DNA of 64,000 bases from Rhipicephalus microplus (Eukaryota; Arthropoda; Arachnida; Ixodida; Ixodidae), in assembly GCF_043290135.1 (NCBI RefSeq), contig NC_134710.1, positions 12,043,321-12,107,320 of the forward strand, in the 5' to 3' direction. The position numbers and the translations under genes are program-made. The notes beneath the pieces were generated by a model. It did no database searches, was not told where the DNA came from, and worked only from the letters and a program-made list of their open reading frames with translations. Positions 46,601 through 56,100 of this stretch are shown here, piece by piece. Positions within the stretch are counted from its first letter, which is position 1. Every line of letters begins with the position of its first letter.

Positions 46601-47576
46601 AAAATATTGCGTTTTGTCCCACGGCTTCACTTAGTAGTTTCTGTCAATATCCAGAAAGCAAACGAATGCGCACCGAACATCGCACTTCACATAAAATTGC
46701 ACACACACACAAACTTTACAAACCGGATCTTACCGTGCTGCTTTCGCAGACTTCATATTTGCTTTCATGATGCACTGGTCTATAATGAGCTTCTCGCGGT
46801 CTGAAAGCTTGTGAATATCTGCATACACTCCATTCTTTCTATTCGCGTGCGCCTCCGCTTTTGTGAGTTTCCGCTGACATGACTGAAGCTGTTGCTTCAC
46901 GCTGCGAAGTTGGGCCTTCACTCTCTGTAGCTCCGACGCTGAACAAACGGTGACCTCTGTTTGACACTCTGCATCAGCGTAGCCATTGCGATTCTCAGTT
47001 CTCACAACATCTGCAAAGAGTGAGAAAGGGCAATATTTATAAGGGAAGGAACCAATTTGGTTAGCGTAGTGAGCGAATTTTGTTAGCGTGGTGAGCGGGT
47101 AGGATACTTGCAAACTTTGTGCCAGACTTACCTTCGATTTCTTTGTCGGCTGCACTGGAGACGTCTGCATTCGCGACTGTCGCATCACAATCCGGAGAAA
47201 GCTCTCGCGGCCTTTTTAGAGGTGGGCCCTTCGTTGCACGCGAACGCTGCTTTGGTTTCGAGAGGTAGGAAGGCAAACCTTCAAAAATCCTTGGTACGGC
47301 GTCTTCCACCAGTCTCGGTCGTTCTCGGGGCAGCGAAACGATGTCTCCGTTCACAGTGCACACGTCCGCACGTACAATGTCACTGGCGTCGAAATGTTTT
47401 TCACACACGCGAGCGTACTTTGATTCGAACGAAAATCCGGCAGTCTCCTGTCGCGGGATCGCACGTTTCCACCTGACGCGTTGTTCTGCGTTGGCTGGTA
47501 AACAGAACAGGGAAACTTTTTCGACGGTGCCCTTGTATCCAGAATGACAGCCCGGCACGCAGCAGGTGTTGGGCAT
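43641..47576 (-). CDS. P-element/THAP9-like transposase, 9 exons, 915 aa
   Basis: Reverse-strand exons: 47576-47132, 47010-46734, 46524-46310, 46231-45899, 45822-45683, 45604-45452, 45337-44885, 44825-44628, 44174-43641. All introns start GT and end AG, all junctions are in phase, and the coding sum is 2748 nt. Residues 1-95 are a THAP zinc finger (C5/C6, C10, 'CEKH', closing 'AVPRIF'). About 160-240 is coiled coil. The RNase H-like core has candidate first Asp D318 ('LMFDEMSVRK') and second Asp D411 ('VTCDNSTSNR'). 'DPPHIFKCIRNNLL' (D451-H454) is the P-family motif at the start of the insertion domain. Exons 7-9 end with the conserved 'YLGGYVAKKF' and Cys pair. The length is that of vertebrate THAP9 (about 900). 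The start at 47576 is chosen over 47588 because the deleted copy starts at the same Met. The catalytic Glu was not assigned. A domesticated gene is possible, but the flanking TIRs favour a transposon. Confidence 0.9.
44245..44452. mobile_element. Foldback/MITE insertion with A25-T26 palindrome
   Basis: 17-base perfect inverted ends (44245-44261 and 44436-44452, ataaaacttctaggcgc). Inside the left end lies a near-perfect palindrome: gcttaagc, 25 A, 26 T, gcttaagc (44260-44326). It sits in the last intron of the P-like transposase gene and does not touch the splice sites. Confidence 0.75.
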
Positions 47577-47588
47577 CGCTGTCAACAC

Positions 47589-47772
47589 GATGCGACCGCG
47601 AAAAGCTAAAAAGGGGGGCGATCAGCACGACCACCACAACTCCGCGCCAACAGTCCGCTAATGGCGGCCAACAGAGCAGCCGGCCGGGCCGGCTTCCTCG
47701 TCCCCCGTCTAGCTACGCCAGCGCCGCGGCGCGGAAAGTGCGGGCGGTATATGAAGCTCTCCCATTGAGTGA
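47589..47772 (-). promoter_or_regulatory. 5' non-coding and presumed promoter of P-like transposase
   Basis: The 184 bases between the TIR and the coding start must contain the promoter if the element is autonomous. I see no unambiguous TATA box. Confidence 0.3.
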
Positions 47773-47812
47773 CGCGGGAGTTTCATGACCAGAAAAATAT
47801 TGAAGGACCATG
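47773..47812 (-). repeat. Terminal inverted repeat (5' side) of P-like element 1
   Basis: 40 bases complementary to 42341-42382. The block 'gagagcttcatata' just inside it is also found at 26729-26742 in the deleted copy as 'gagagcttgatatg'. Confidence 0.88.
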
Positions 47813-48000
47813 GTATTATGTATATTGTGCGACAACAATTACACAACACTATCACAACAATTACGAAACTTGGGGGACGCTTGAGCTTCACCTTCAAGAG
47901 TAGACTGCAATAGCGTAACCGGGCCCTGCGCCAACCACCTTCTCAATTACTAGCCGAGCTTCTGTCTCGGTGTATGCCTCAACCGTGCTGTGAGGGAATG

Positions 48001-48331
48001 AAGGAGTACGGCCACTAGCGTGGGTCCGGTCTTAGCGAGCCGCAGGGCACGCGTTAACCGTCGCCATGGCGAGAACACGATACTGCTTAAAGTCGCAACA
48101 CTTTATTGTCTGTGGCAACACTAAAACGCAGTACAGCCCGTTGCAAAGGCGCGGCGGGAAAGCAAATGGGCTTACCCACGCCACGGGCGCAAAGTACACA
48201 GGGTGCCACGAGCACGTCTCCATGGTAAAAGTGATTCACAGAGACACCGGGACCAAGGCCCGGTTGCTCGAGCGAGGGCAAAGGCGCTCCCGTTGGCTTC
48301 GGAGCGATACGGGTCGGCTTTGCCTGGCCAC
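48001..48331. repeat. Dispersed repeat interrupted by the Gmr1-like element
   Basis: Collinear with 29740-30310 (see that entry). It ends abruptly at the CCAC target duplication of the element starting at 48332. Confidence 0.55.
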
Positions 48332-49009
48332 TGTTGCGAACGGCGGACCGATCCCGCCGAAGCCACCACTGTTGAGAAAGACGGCGACGCCAACACGGCT
48401 CCGGAGGCGCCACTGCTTTCAACTCCGCCGGGAAGGTCACCAGCCGTTTGGTAGCGTATGTTTATCAGCTCGCGACTGCTTCTGCGCAGAGCTGATAAGA
48501 CGAGCGGACGAGACGACGGTGAGTTAAACAAGGTTTATGTACAGCATATTTACAGAGGCGTTACAATTTCGGCACTGGGGCCGACAGAGACTCGAAGAGC
48601 CGAACTCTCCTCTCTAACACATAGGTCAGCCTTTCGCCTAAGACCGCTGACTCACACTCATGTCGGCACTCCGACACGGGGACTCCTCTCTCGTAGGACC
48701 TCCGATCGCGACGCGCCGCAGGGCTTCTTTTATTTACACCGGGTCCAACCAAAATGTCCAATCAGAAGCGCCGCTGGTCGTCCGAGCAGATTCCGCCAAT
48801 GGGGCCGCCGCGCCATGCGTCAGACCACCTGACACGAGGACGCCGGCTCGCTGTCACGTGCGCAACTGACTCACTGCACGTGGGCCAGAGGAGCGCCGCG
48901 CGTGTTCACGCCGTCGAGGTGATCGCGCCAGGCAGACTGCGGGCTGGCCTTGACCCAGATTGCCTTTTTCAGAGGCACGGTCGTTTGACGAGGACTCGCT
49001 GGCATAACA
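48332..49009 (-). repeat. 3' LTR of Gmr1-like element
   Basis: 678 bp. It carries 8 extra bases (around 48477-48484) compared with the other LTR. The open frames here are duplicated in the partner LTR and have no domains. Confidence 0.92.
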
Positions 49010-49708
49010 GCACCCCCGCCGCCAGACAATGCACCGGAAAGACGAGCTGCTTCCACGGGGCTCGGATGTCAGGTGCGCTCGTTCGCCAGGTCCCTCCAGG
49101 TTCGCCTCCAGGGCCATGGGGAGACTACAGCTCCAGACTGTTCCGGGAACACATCCCATTTTGACGACGGATCCCAGCCCCACTGGCTTGTCGCCACAAC
49201 TTGCTGACCAGCTTCACTCGTCTCTTCTGACCATCTTCGGTTTCAGCACTTGTCGATGGTTCTGCAACTTGCCAAGAACGGATCGACAACAGACAACACA
49301 CGACACACGCAAGTGCCTTCGGTCACCCGACAGAACACCAGACAAAGTATAGTACAACATATACCTATCTACGTGTCTATCGGAATTTTGTTCCCTCTAC
49401 ATCAAGAGGCACATGTGGGACACAAGACTCTTAAAATGACAACTCAATTTTTTTTTTCCACGTACAACAACGTAACGAATTAGAATACCACATAAAGTTG
49501 GCCCCTTGAGATCACTCTGAACGAGAGCGCTCAGCCCAGGTCGTGATGAGGTCAAAATTTTGCCCCGAATCGCCAGCCAGAAACCGAAGGGTTGAGAAGT
49601 TACTAGCTGGAACGCACTGCTCAATGCACCTGCATTAGCGTTTACCTTTTCCCTTTTTTTTTTCTTTAGCGAACGTCAAAGTTGCGCTGTGGAGCAACAT
49701 GCCCCACT
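49010..49708 (-). other. 3' non-coding part of Gmr1-like element
   Basis: No RT, RNase H or other coding match between the pol stop at 49709 and the 3' LTR. This is where those domains would lie in a full element. Confidence 0.6.
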
Positions 49709-50980
49709 TCAGTAACTGGCCACTTTTAGGCGACGATACCTATGCGGCACCAAGAGCGGCTCACACTTGCGACGTTCCACAGGAGAACAACGATCCGGCT
49801 TGCTAGGGATTGGTTCCTCACAAGTTAGCTCTATTTCGTGTTCGATCACCGTCGTGTCTCCGGGACGGTCCGAGGACACATATCCAAACTCGGAAACAAT
49901 CCTTTTCAGGTCCTCCTCCTGGACTTCACTTAACCTAGGCTTTAGGTTCAACTCCTCCCAGATTACTTTCGATCCCCCTTCGAATATATCAGTAGAACTC
50001 CAAATTTCTGCTCCCTCTTCCTCTGAAGCATTCAACAGCTGATTGACGACTGCTTTCAAGTTGTAAATTTTGTTCTGCCGCCTTCCTACTTGCACCTCAT
50101 AATTTGTATCGCAAGGCTTCGATAATACTTCGGCGGGCCCTTCCCAATCAACCTCAAGCTTGTTCCTTTTGAACGGCTGCAGCAGCATTACCTGACTCCC
50201 TACTTCAAAAGCACGCTTCTTCACCGATTCCCCGTAGTGCTCCTTCGACAGCACTTTTGCCGCGTTTTTCTGGCTTTCCACTAGCGCTTCAATTTGGCTT
50301 TCCGCTAGCGCATCAATCGAGAGATCCTCACTCTGCTCTCGAATGAGCGTTTCTCGATCAACTCTCGGCAGCTCGCTCCAACTTTCCGCTACAGGCGAGA
50401 GCATTGCAGCCCTCTCTCTCTGATCCAATGGCGCCATGTCGTCTCCCCTTTCTCCGGAAACCGCGCCGGTCGTGTCGGCGACGGGCCGCTCGCGTGACTG
50501 CTCACATGACTCATGCGGAAACTTTCCTTTCTGGGGTTCCGTCGACCCGCCGACAAGGTCACTTGAGAGTTCACCGCATGGAACCAGGTCCAGCTTCCGC
50601 GAAAGCTTTCGCGCTTGCGATCGCGTGAGGGCCATGCACGCTAAGTTGGGGAAGAACGATTTGCCCTGCTCTTTGAGAAGCTGCTCCGAGTTGTTGGAGA
50701 AAAGATAAGAAAAACGACCATTCAGCGCGGCAGACACAGCCGCTTCGGTGCAAAGCTTACCGAACGGGCCTTCAATGACAACGGTGGCGATTGGTAAGCG
50801 AACACTCTGCTCCTCGGCGACTTGCCTGATCCACACGCATTCTCCTGTGAAGTCATCCGGAGACACCAATGAAGGATGGACAACGTCCATGGTTGCCGCT
50901 GAGTCTCTAAGTGCTCGGCACGTTTTCTCATTGACCCTAATTTCTTGGAGATACGGCTCCAACAACCGCATGTTTTTTCT
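49709..50980 (-). pseudogene. Pol of Gmr1-like element: protease, integrase C-terminus, RT start
   Basis: 420 codons without a stop from the Met at 50971. Residues ~10-115 are retropepsin-like ('CRALRDSAATMDVVHPS'); the D-S-G triad reads D23-S-A. Residues ~224-315 are the integrase C-terminal end with a GPY/F-like fold ('RNKLEVDWEGPAEVLSK'). Residues ~346-401 are the linker and first residues of RT ('IEHEIELTCEEPIPSKPDRC'). So the zinc finger and D,D,E core of integrase were removed without breaking the frame. The end after ~402 is unrelated sequence. This frame is -1 relative to Gag, joining at an A6 run near 50974-50980. Confidence 0.82.
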
Positions 50981-52152
50981 GATTCTCGGATCGTTGCGAA
51001 GGCAAACTTTTCCTGACAGTTTCTCGCGATGTGCCCTTCCTTTTTACAGTTGTAGCAGATTAGCGGCTTCCGTTTGTTCTCCGGTTCTAATGCCTGTGTG
51101 GTAGAAACCTCACTCGATTTCTCCGCTTCTGTTTGCCCTTCCCCTACACTGTCCTTCGTAAGAGACGGGTCCTTCTTGAAATTACGGTGCGGAGCGGGTT
51201 TCCGTTGATCAGGTTTCCTTGAAAAGCCCTCTTTCCTTTCATCCTTTTCAACGCGCACTGCCCTGCTATGCAACTTTCGGCGAGTATAATACTCCTCAGC
51301 TAACTCAGCTGCCTTATTTAACTGTACTTCCCCAAGTCTGTCCTGCAGCCAAAGCCTGACATTATCCTCGATGCAGCGGTAGAATTGCTCCAATGCAACG
51401 CATTCCACCACTTTATCGCGGTCGTCATAAACACCTTCGCCCTTGAGCCATTCAATTAAATCGGCTTTAAGACGAAACGCGAAGTCAACGTGTGACTCAT
51501 TCCCCTTTTCAGCATACCGGAACCTTTGCCTGAAAGCCTCGGGTGACAACTTATAACGTCTCAAGAGCACTTCCTTAACCTCGTCATAGCTCTCAAACGC
51601 TTCCCTAGACAAGCAAGTTAATGCGTCGGACACTTCGTCGGGAAGAAGAGCTAACAGGTACTGCGCCCAAAGAGACCGCTCCAAAGCGTTTCGCTCACAG
51701 ACGTGTTCAAACTTGACGAGATACTTAGCCATGTCCTCGCCTACTACGAACGGTGGCAGTTGGTCCCGAATTCTAAAACCGCTAACCTGAACTGTTGGAG
51801 AAGCTACGCTAGGCGCCTGCGAACACTGTAGGATTGCCAATTCTATTCGTTTCATCTCGAGGCGCTCCTGTCTCTCGGCCTCCTCGCGCTCGCGACGTTC
51901 GCGCCTTTCAGCTTCTTCACGTTCGCGAGCTTCTCGCCTTTCAGCCTCCTCACGTTCGCGAGCTTCTACTTCTCGCCTTTCAGCCTCCTCACGGCGTGCT
52001 TTGATATCCACCCAGGCCTCATCGACTTCCTCAGCCGACACTCCCTCATCCTTCATGATCTCAAGGATCACTTGCTTTCGTTTCGCACGGCCCAAAGTAA
52101 TGCCGAGTTCCTCACAAATTTCGATGAGTTCCTTCACTTTAAGGTTCTCCAT
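50974..52152 (-). CDS. SCAN-like Gag of Gmr1-like element
   Basis: Starts with Met at 52152. Residues ~3-36 resemble a SAP motif ('LKVKELIEICEELGITLGRA'). Residues ~52-105 are a long charged coiled coil rich in Arg-Glu repeats. Residues ~203-293 match the SCAN-domain pattern ('SPEAFRQRFRYAEKGNESHV', 'ALEQFYRCI', 'LWLQDRL', 'AAELAEEYYTRR'), as expected from the Gmr1-like Gag that gave rise to vertebrate SCAN. A zinc knuckle C366-x2-C-x4-H-x4-C379 follows. The natural Gag sequence runs to about residue 393. The frame stays open to 50722, but that tail is pol read out of frame. No stop or lesion lies within 393 codons, so Gag may be functional. Confidence 0.87.
51830..51995 (-). repeat. Coding repeat of Glu-Arg-rich coiled coil in gag
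   Basis: Tandem units of about 30 bp (plus strand 'tcgcctttcagcctcctcac' and variants) encode 'EREEAERRE' repeats at Gag residues 55-100. Copy number here is probably variable between family members. Confidence 0.7.
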
Positions 52153-52429
52153 CGTTCACACTAGCCTCTTGCTGTTTGCCCCTGTTAAGAATCTACTTGC
52201 CGTACCCACTATAAGCCTACTAGCAAGACGCGAAGCAATTTTTCACACTCCCGTGTTTACCCCCTCCGCATTAACTTTGGTTTCAAAGCACTTCAACTTG
52301 GCTTGAAACGATCAAAGCTCACTTCAATGCTTCACACAGCCCTTTCTCTAAACTACTACAACCTGAGCTAGAGTAGTCTGGTGAACTGAGGGGAAAACAT
52401 CAGGCACTCACCGCATCGATGTCGCTGAC

Positions 52430-52555
52430 GCCGGCCGATCCCGCAGCTGCCAACCACTGTTGCGAAGCCACCTCCGAAATCCCGCCGCTGACCTCCACTG
52501 TTGAGAACGACGGACCGATCCCGCCGAAGCCACCACTGTTGAGAAAGACGGCGAC
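52430..52555. repeat. ~40-bp tandem units across the 5' LTR inner border
   Basis: Three imperfect units with 'ccactgttg[ca]gaa' and 'cgatcccgc' are centred near 52460, 52500 and 52543. The outer one is in the leader/primer-binding region and the inner ones are in the LTR, so the LTR edge lies inside a small tandem array. Confidence 0.6.
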
Positions 52556-53168
52556 GCCAACACGGCTCCGGAGGCGCCACTGCTTTCAACTCCGCCGGGA
52601 AGGTCACCAGCCGTTTGGTAGCGTATGTTTATCAGCTCGCGACTGCAGAGCTGATAAGACGAGCGGACGAGACGACGGTGAGTTAAACAAGGTTTATGTA
52701 CAGCATATTTACAGAGGCGTTACAATTTCGGCACTGGGGCCGACAGAGACTCGAAGAGCCGAACTCTCCTCTCTAACACATAGGTCAGCCTTTCGCCTAA
52801 GACCGCTGACTCACACACATGTCGGCACTCCGACACGGGGACTCCTCTCTCGTAGGACCTCCGATCGCGACGCGCCGCAGGGCTTCTTTTATTTACACCG
52901 GGTCCAACCAAAATGTCCAATCAGAAGCGCCGCTGGTCGTCCGAGCAGATTCCACCAATGGGGCCGCCGCGCCATGCGTCAGACCACCTGACACGAGGAC
53001 GCCGGCTCGCTGTCACGTGCGCAACTGACTCACTGCACGTGGGCCAGAGGAGCGCCGCGCGTGTTCACGCCGTCGAGGTGATCGCGCCAGGCAGACTGCG
53101 GGCTGGCCTTGACCCAGATTGCCTTTTTCAGAGGCACGGTCGTTTGACGAGGACTCGCTGGCATAACA
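52499..53168 (-). repeat. 5' LTR of Gmr1-like element
   Basis: 670 bp. Its inner edge could also be placed at 52458 because of the tandem units there. 52499 is preferred because the length then differs from the other LTR by exactly the 8-bp indel. Confidence 0.88.
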
Positions 53169-56100
53169 CCACGCACTAGGAACCCGCACCACTCTTTGGC
53201 CTAGCATTCGGGAGTGTGGGGGGGGGGGGGTGGCGAAAAAAGGTAAGCGTTCGCCGCGGGCGCAGGGCGCTGTTGGCGAAGTCTGAACGAGCCCCACAGG
53301 GAGCTGACGGACGGGAAAGAAAAGCGTGCTTACCCCCATGTCGTCCCTGAAGAGGCCTCTCTGTACTGCCGACGCTCGCGCGCAATACCTCTCGGGAGAC
53401 TCTGCGCGCGGCGCCACAGTCAACATCCGCTACCAGGTGAGGGGGTTAAACGTCACTCGCTCTCTCAGCGCGGCAGACAGCGGAGAAGGGGAGACATGTC
53501 GGTACGTAAGAACGGCAGAAAAGGCGGCAAAGCCCGCGCAAAGGCAGCAGGTGAGCCTCAATTCCCACAGCGTGCAACACTGGCCGCCTCAAACTATCGT
53601 AGAATGTCTACTGCATGTATAGTTGTGAAGTGCCCATAGCGCCATAATTGTTCCTTTTGCGAATCGGCTAAGGGGCCTTTACGCATGCGTAAAGCAACAC
53701 GTGAACATAAGTTTGAGCGCCCTGTAAGGGCTGGGATTTTCTAACACTCACTCGTTGCCCATTTCACATGTTTAAGACGCCTGGCGCAATTCTATGCTTG
53801 TACCAGTTAATACTGCGTGGATTGAAAAAATTCCTTCTACTAAATGAGCAATATAATTGTAAACATAAGAGCTCGCTTTATTGTCTTATTGTTTTTATTG
53901 TTTTTTTTATTGGCTTTTTTTTTTTTTTTTTTGTCACGGGCAAGATGATTTCTTCTCACTCACAACCGGAGGCGCTGATGGCGACGCCAACACCGGAATT
54001 TCTGCGATACGAGCTCAATAAAGCTATCGTGTTCAAATAATATACAATGCATAAAAATTATAAATATTAGTATAGGGAAAGAGACTGTCATTTATTCTAC
54101 AACTTAATTTGAGAGCATGATCAAAGCACAGACTTAAAGGCAGTTCCAACCTCCAACAAAAATGACCCGGGAGAGTTCCCAGAAGATCGAAACAGTTTAA
54201 GACCATGTTACTGTAGTAGAACTTTTAAATCAGGTGTAGCAAAGTGAATCAGTTGCATGCCAACATTTTGTCTTAATTGGGGTGTAAACCAATTGATGTT
54301 GACCGTGACAGACCTCCAAAAAAATCCGGCACAGTTCAGAAGGTGGTACCAAGCTTTGCGTCGCAAAGATAGAAAGCTCACTGGCAAACGCAAAGTCTAT
54401 GATGCGCAGTGTGAGAATGACGGCATCGTAACGCACAACCGTCATGTCTTGCTCGAGAAGTAGTCTGTCTTGATCACACGTGGAAAGTGGGAGCTCGCAC
54501 TCGGTGTCCCATTCGCGCTTGTGAGCGATTCCACCCCATATATTGAAGCCGAAATGTTCATAACCAACACCCCCACCCCCCACCCCCTCCTCAAAATACA
54601 TGGCACCCCTTGAATGCTCAGGGCCCAGTTTGGAGGAGCCGCCAGAAATAAAACAGCAAGACGAAAGGCACTCGACGAGTAACGCTGTCGATACTTACGT
54701 TCGAGCAATTCCCAACTATCCCGCTGCCTTAAAAGCAGAGGATATTTTTGCTTTATTATATGTTTCTCTTATCAAGCAATACAAACGTATGCAAGTGATG
54801 GTGTTCTGCCAGTGACCAGGTTTTGTTACATTTCCTTCATAATACAGCAGTAGATATTTCTCTCAATCGCAGTGTTCTCGTTTCTGGATCTTAGAGCAGG
54901 TAACGGTGGCACACGTCGGTGTCACTTCTCAGTGCAGCGAAGCGCACCTGGAAGTAGCTCACCATGAGTGTACTACATCTGTGGGTACCTTTATAAAAAA
55001 TTGAATAAGTGACAACATGCAAAGAGGGCCTCTAGTATTTTTCACAAGTACCCCTGCAGCAGGTGGGCCCAAACCAAACGAAAGTGCACTCATTCAAATG
55101 AGGTGTTTTCAACAAGGCTGTCTAGATCATGCCTTACACGGCCTTTTTTCTACTTTAAAAGCAATTGAAAAAACTGTTGGGAGGCTTTTCACTAAAACCC
55201 CCTGGTTGATGACCTCTTCTGTATTGTGCTTGAAAAGTTGGAGTGGCTGCCACTGCATCTTTTGAGTTATAATCCTTTTCATGAGAATGTGAGGGTTATG
55301 TTTTACATTGTTCGTGAATGTTTGTTTGTTTTTTTTTTTTTTTTACAAGAAAACCAATCAGGAGCTTTCTGGAAAGGAAGGAAATGCGAGAAAGGAGGGG
55401 AAGTTGCTGCAACACTTTGCACTCTGCCCTCGATTGGTAGCCGTCGCGAAGACTTGTCCAATGAACAGTGTGAATTCTTAAAGAAAGTATTTTATTTCTT
55501 GTAACTAGTAGAAAACAGGAGTACTATGTTTATAGAGAATTTTTGTATTTCAGTAAGTTAACTTGTTAGAGGCTTTTACAGATGTATTGGGTTGTTTTTC
55601 GTCTAGGCAAGATGACAGTAGTTAAAATGCTAGCAGTCGTCATAGAATTTTTACGAAAATGTTCATTCACGTAGAATTTCCCATACTTGGAGGTTAAACC
55701 GAATGCAGACAGCGCAAATATAGGCGGGACGTCGATTATTAGTCAACTTGCAATGAGCAAGACGTCTGTGCCAATATATACAGGAGACCTTGTCTAGTCC
55801 ACAAATGCAACGCAAGAATGTCGACTGGAAGCGCATAATGAGTGGTTAAGTTCGATAACGGCACAATAGGAAAGCCATTGCAAGGAACAGCGCAGCGAAC
55901 TGCCGCAGTATGCCGCCGTACCAGATGATAGACGATGCACCAAGAGTTGCGCAAGATCAAACTGCAGCGCCACTAGTTCTCGCGACTGCCGTTCGGCTCA
56001 TTTTCCTCCACTGGCGGTGATACGGAGCTTTGAAACTGAATTTATTCTAGTAACGTTGAGTGATAGCGAATGTGCCCTTAGAATCCAAGTTCACAGCTGC

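Larger units (their letters stand above)
42341..47812 (-). mobile_element. P-like (THAP-type) DNA transposon 1, apparently complete
   Basis: The inverted termini are 42341-42382 and 47773-47812. Both begin CATGGTCCTTCAATA and share TTCTGGTCATGAAACTCCCG about 20 bases in. GTATTAT lies directly outside both ends (42334-42340 and 47813-47819). The 5.5 kb inside carries a nine-exon THAP/P-type transposase gene on the reverse strand with no stop or frameshift that I can find. It is antisense in the large TCERG1 intron. A foldback insertion sits in its last intron (44245-44452). This copy could in principle supply activity for the deleted element at 26678-29096. Confidence 0.9.
48332..53168 (-). 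mobile_element. Gmr1-like Ty3/gypsy LTR element, young, internally deleted
   Basis: LTRs at 48332-49009 and 52499-53168 run TGTT to AACA, with a CCAC target duplication (48328-48331 and 53169-53172). The LTRs differ by one 8-bp indel and about four substitutions in ~670, so insertion was recent. The reverse-strand order is Gag, protease, the C-terminal part of integrase (GPY/F-like), then the start of RT. Integrase upstream of RT is the order of Gmr1-type gypsy elements and not of ordinary Ty3/gypsy. The integrase core and nearly all of RT-RNase H are absent. A purine tract (ggcggcgggggtgc) precedes the 3' LTR. It needs a relative for mobilisation. Confidence 0.9.

Noticed and set aside
48385..49164. 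Several overlapping open frames of 66-136 codons on both strands
   Set aside because: They lie in the Gmr1-like LTR and are repeated in the partner LTR at 52560-53180. High GC content explains the long frames, and no domain is present.
50404..50708. Plus-strand open frames opposite the Pol frame of the Gmr1-like element
   Set aside because: Shadows of the reverse-strand coding sequence.
53255..53580. Possible small gene with 'CCAGGTGAGG'-type donor
   Set aside because: The same blocks occur at 37764-38045, so it is a dispersed repeat. The frames are not conserved between the copies.
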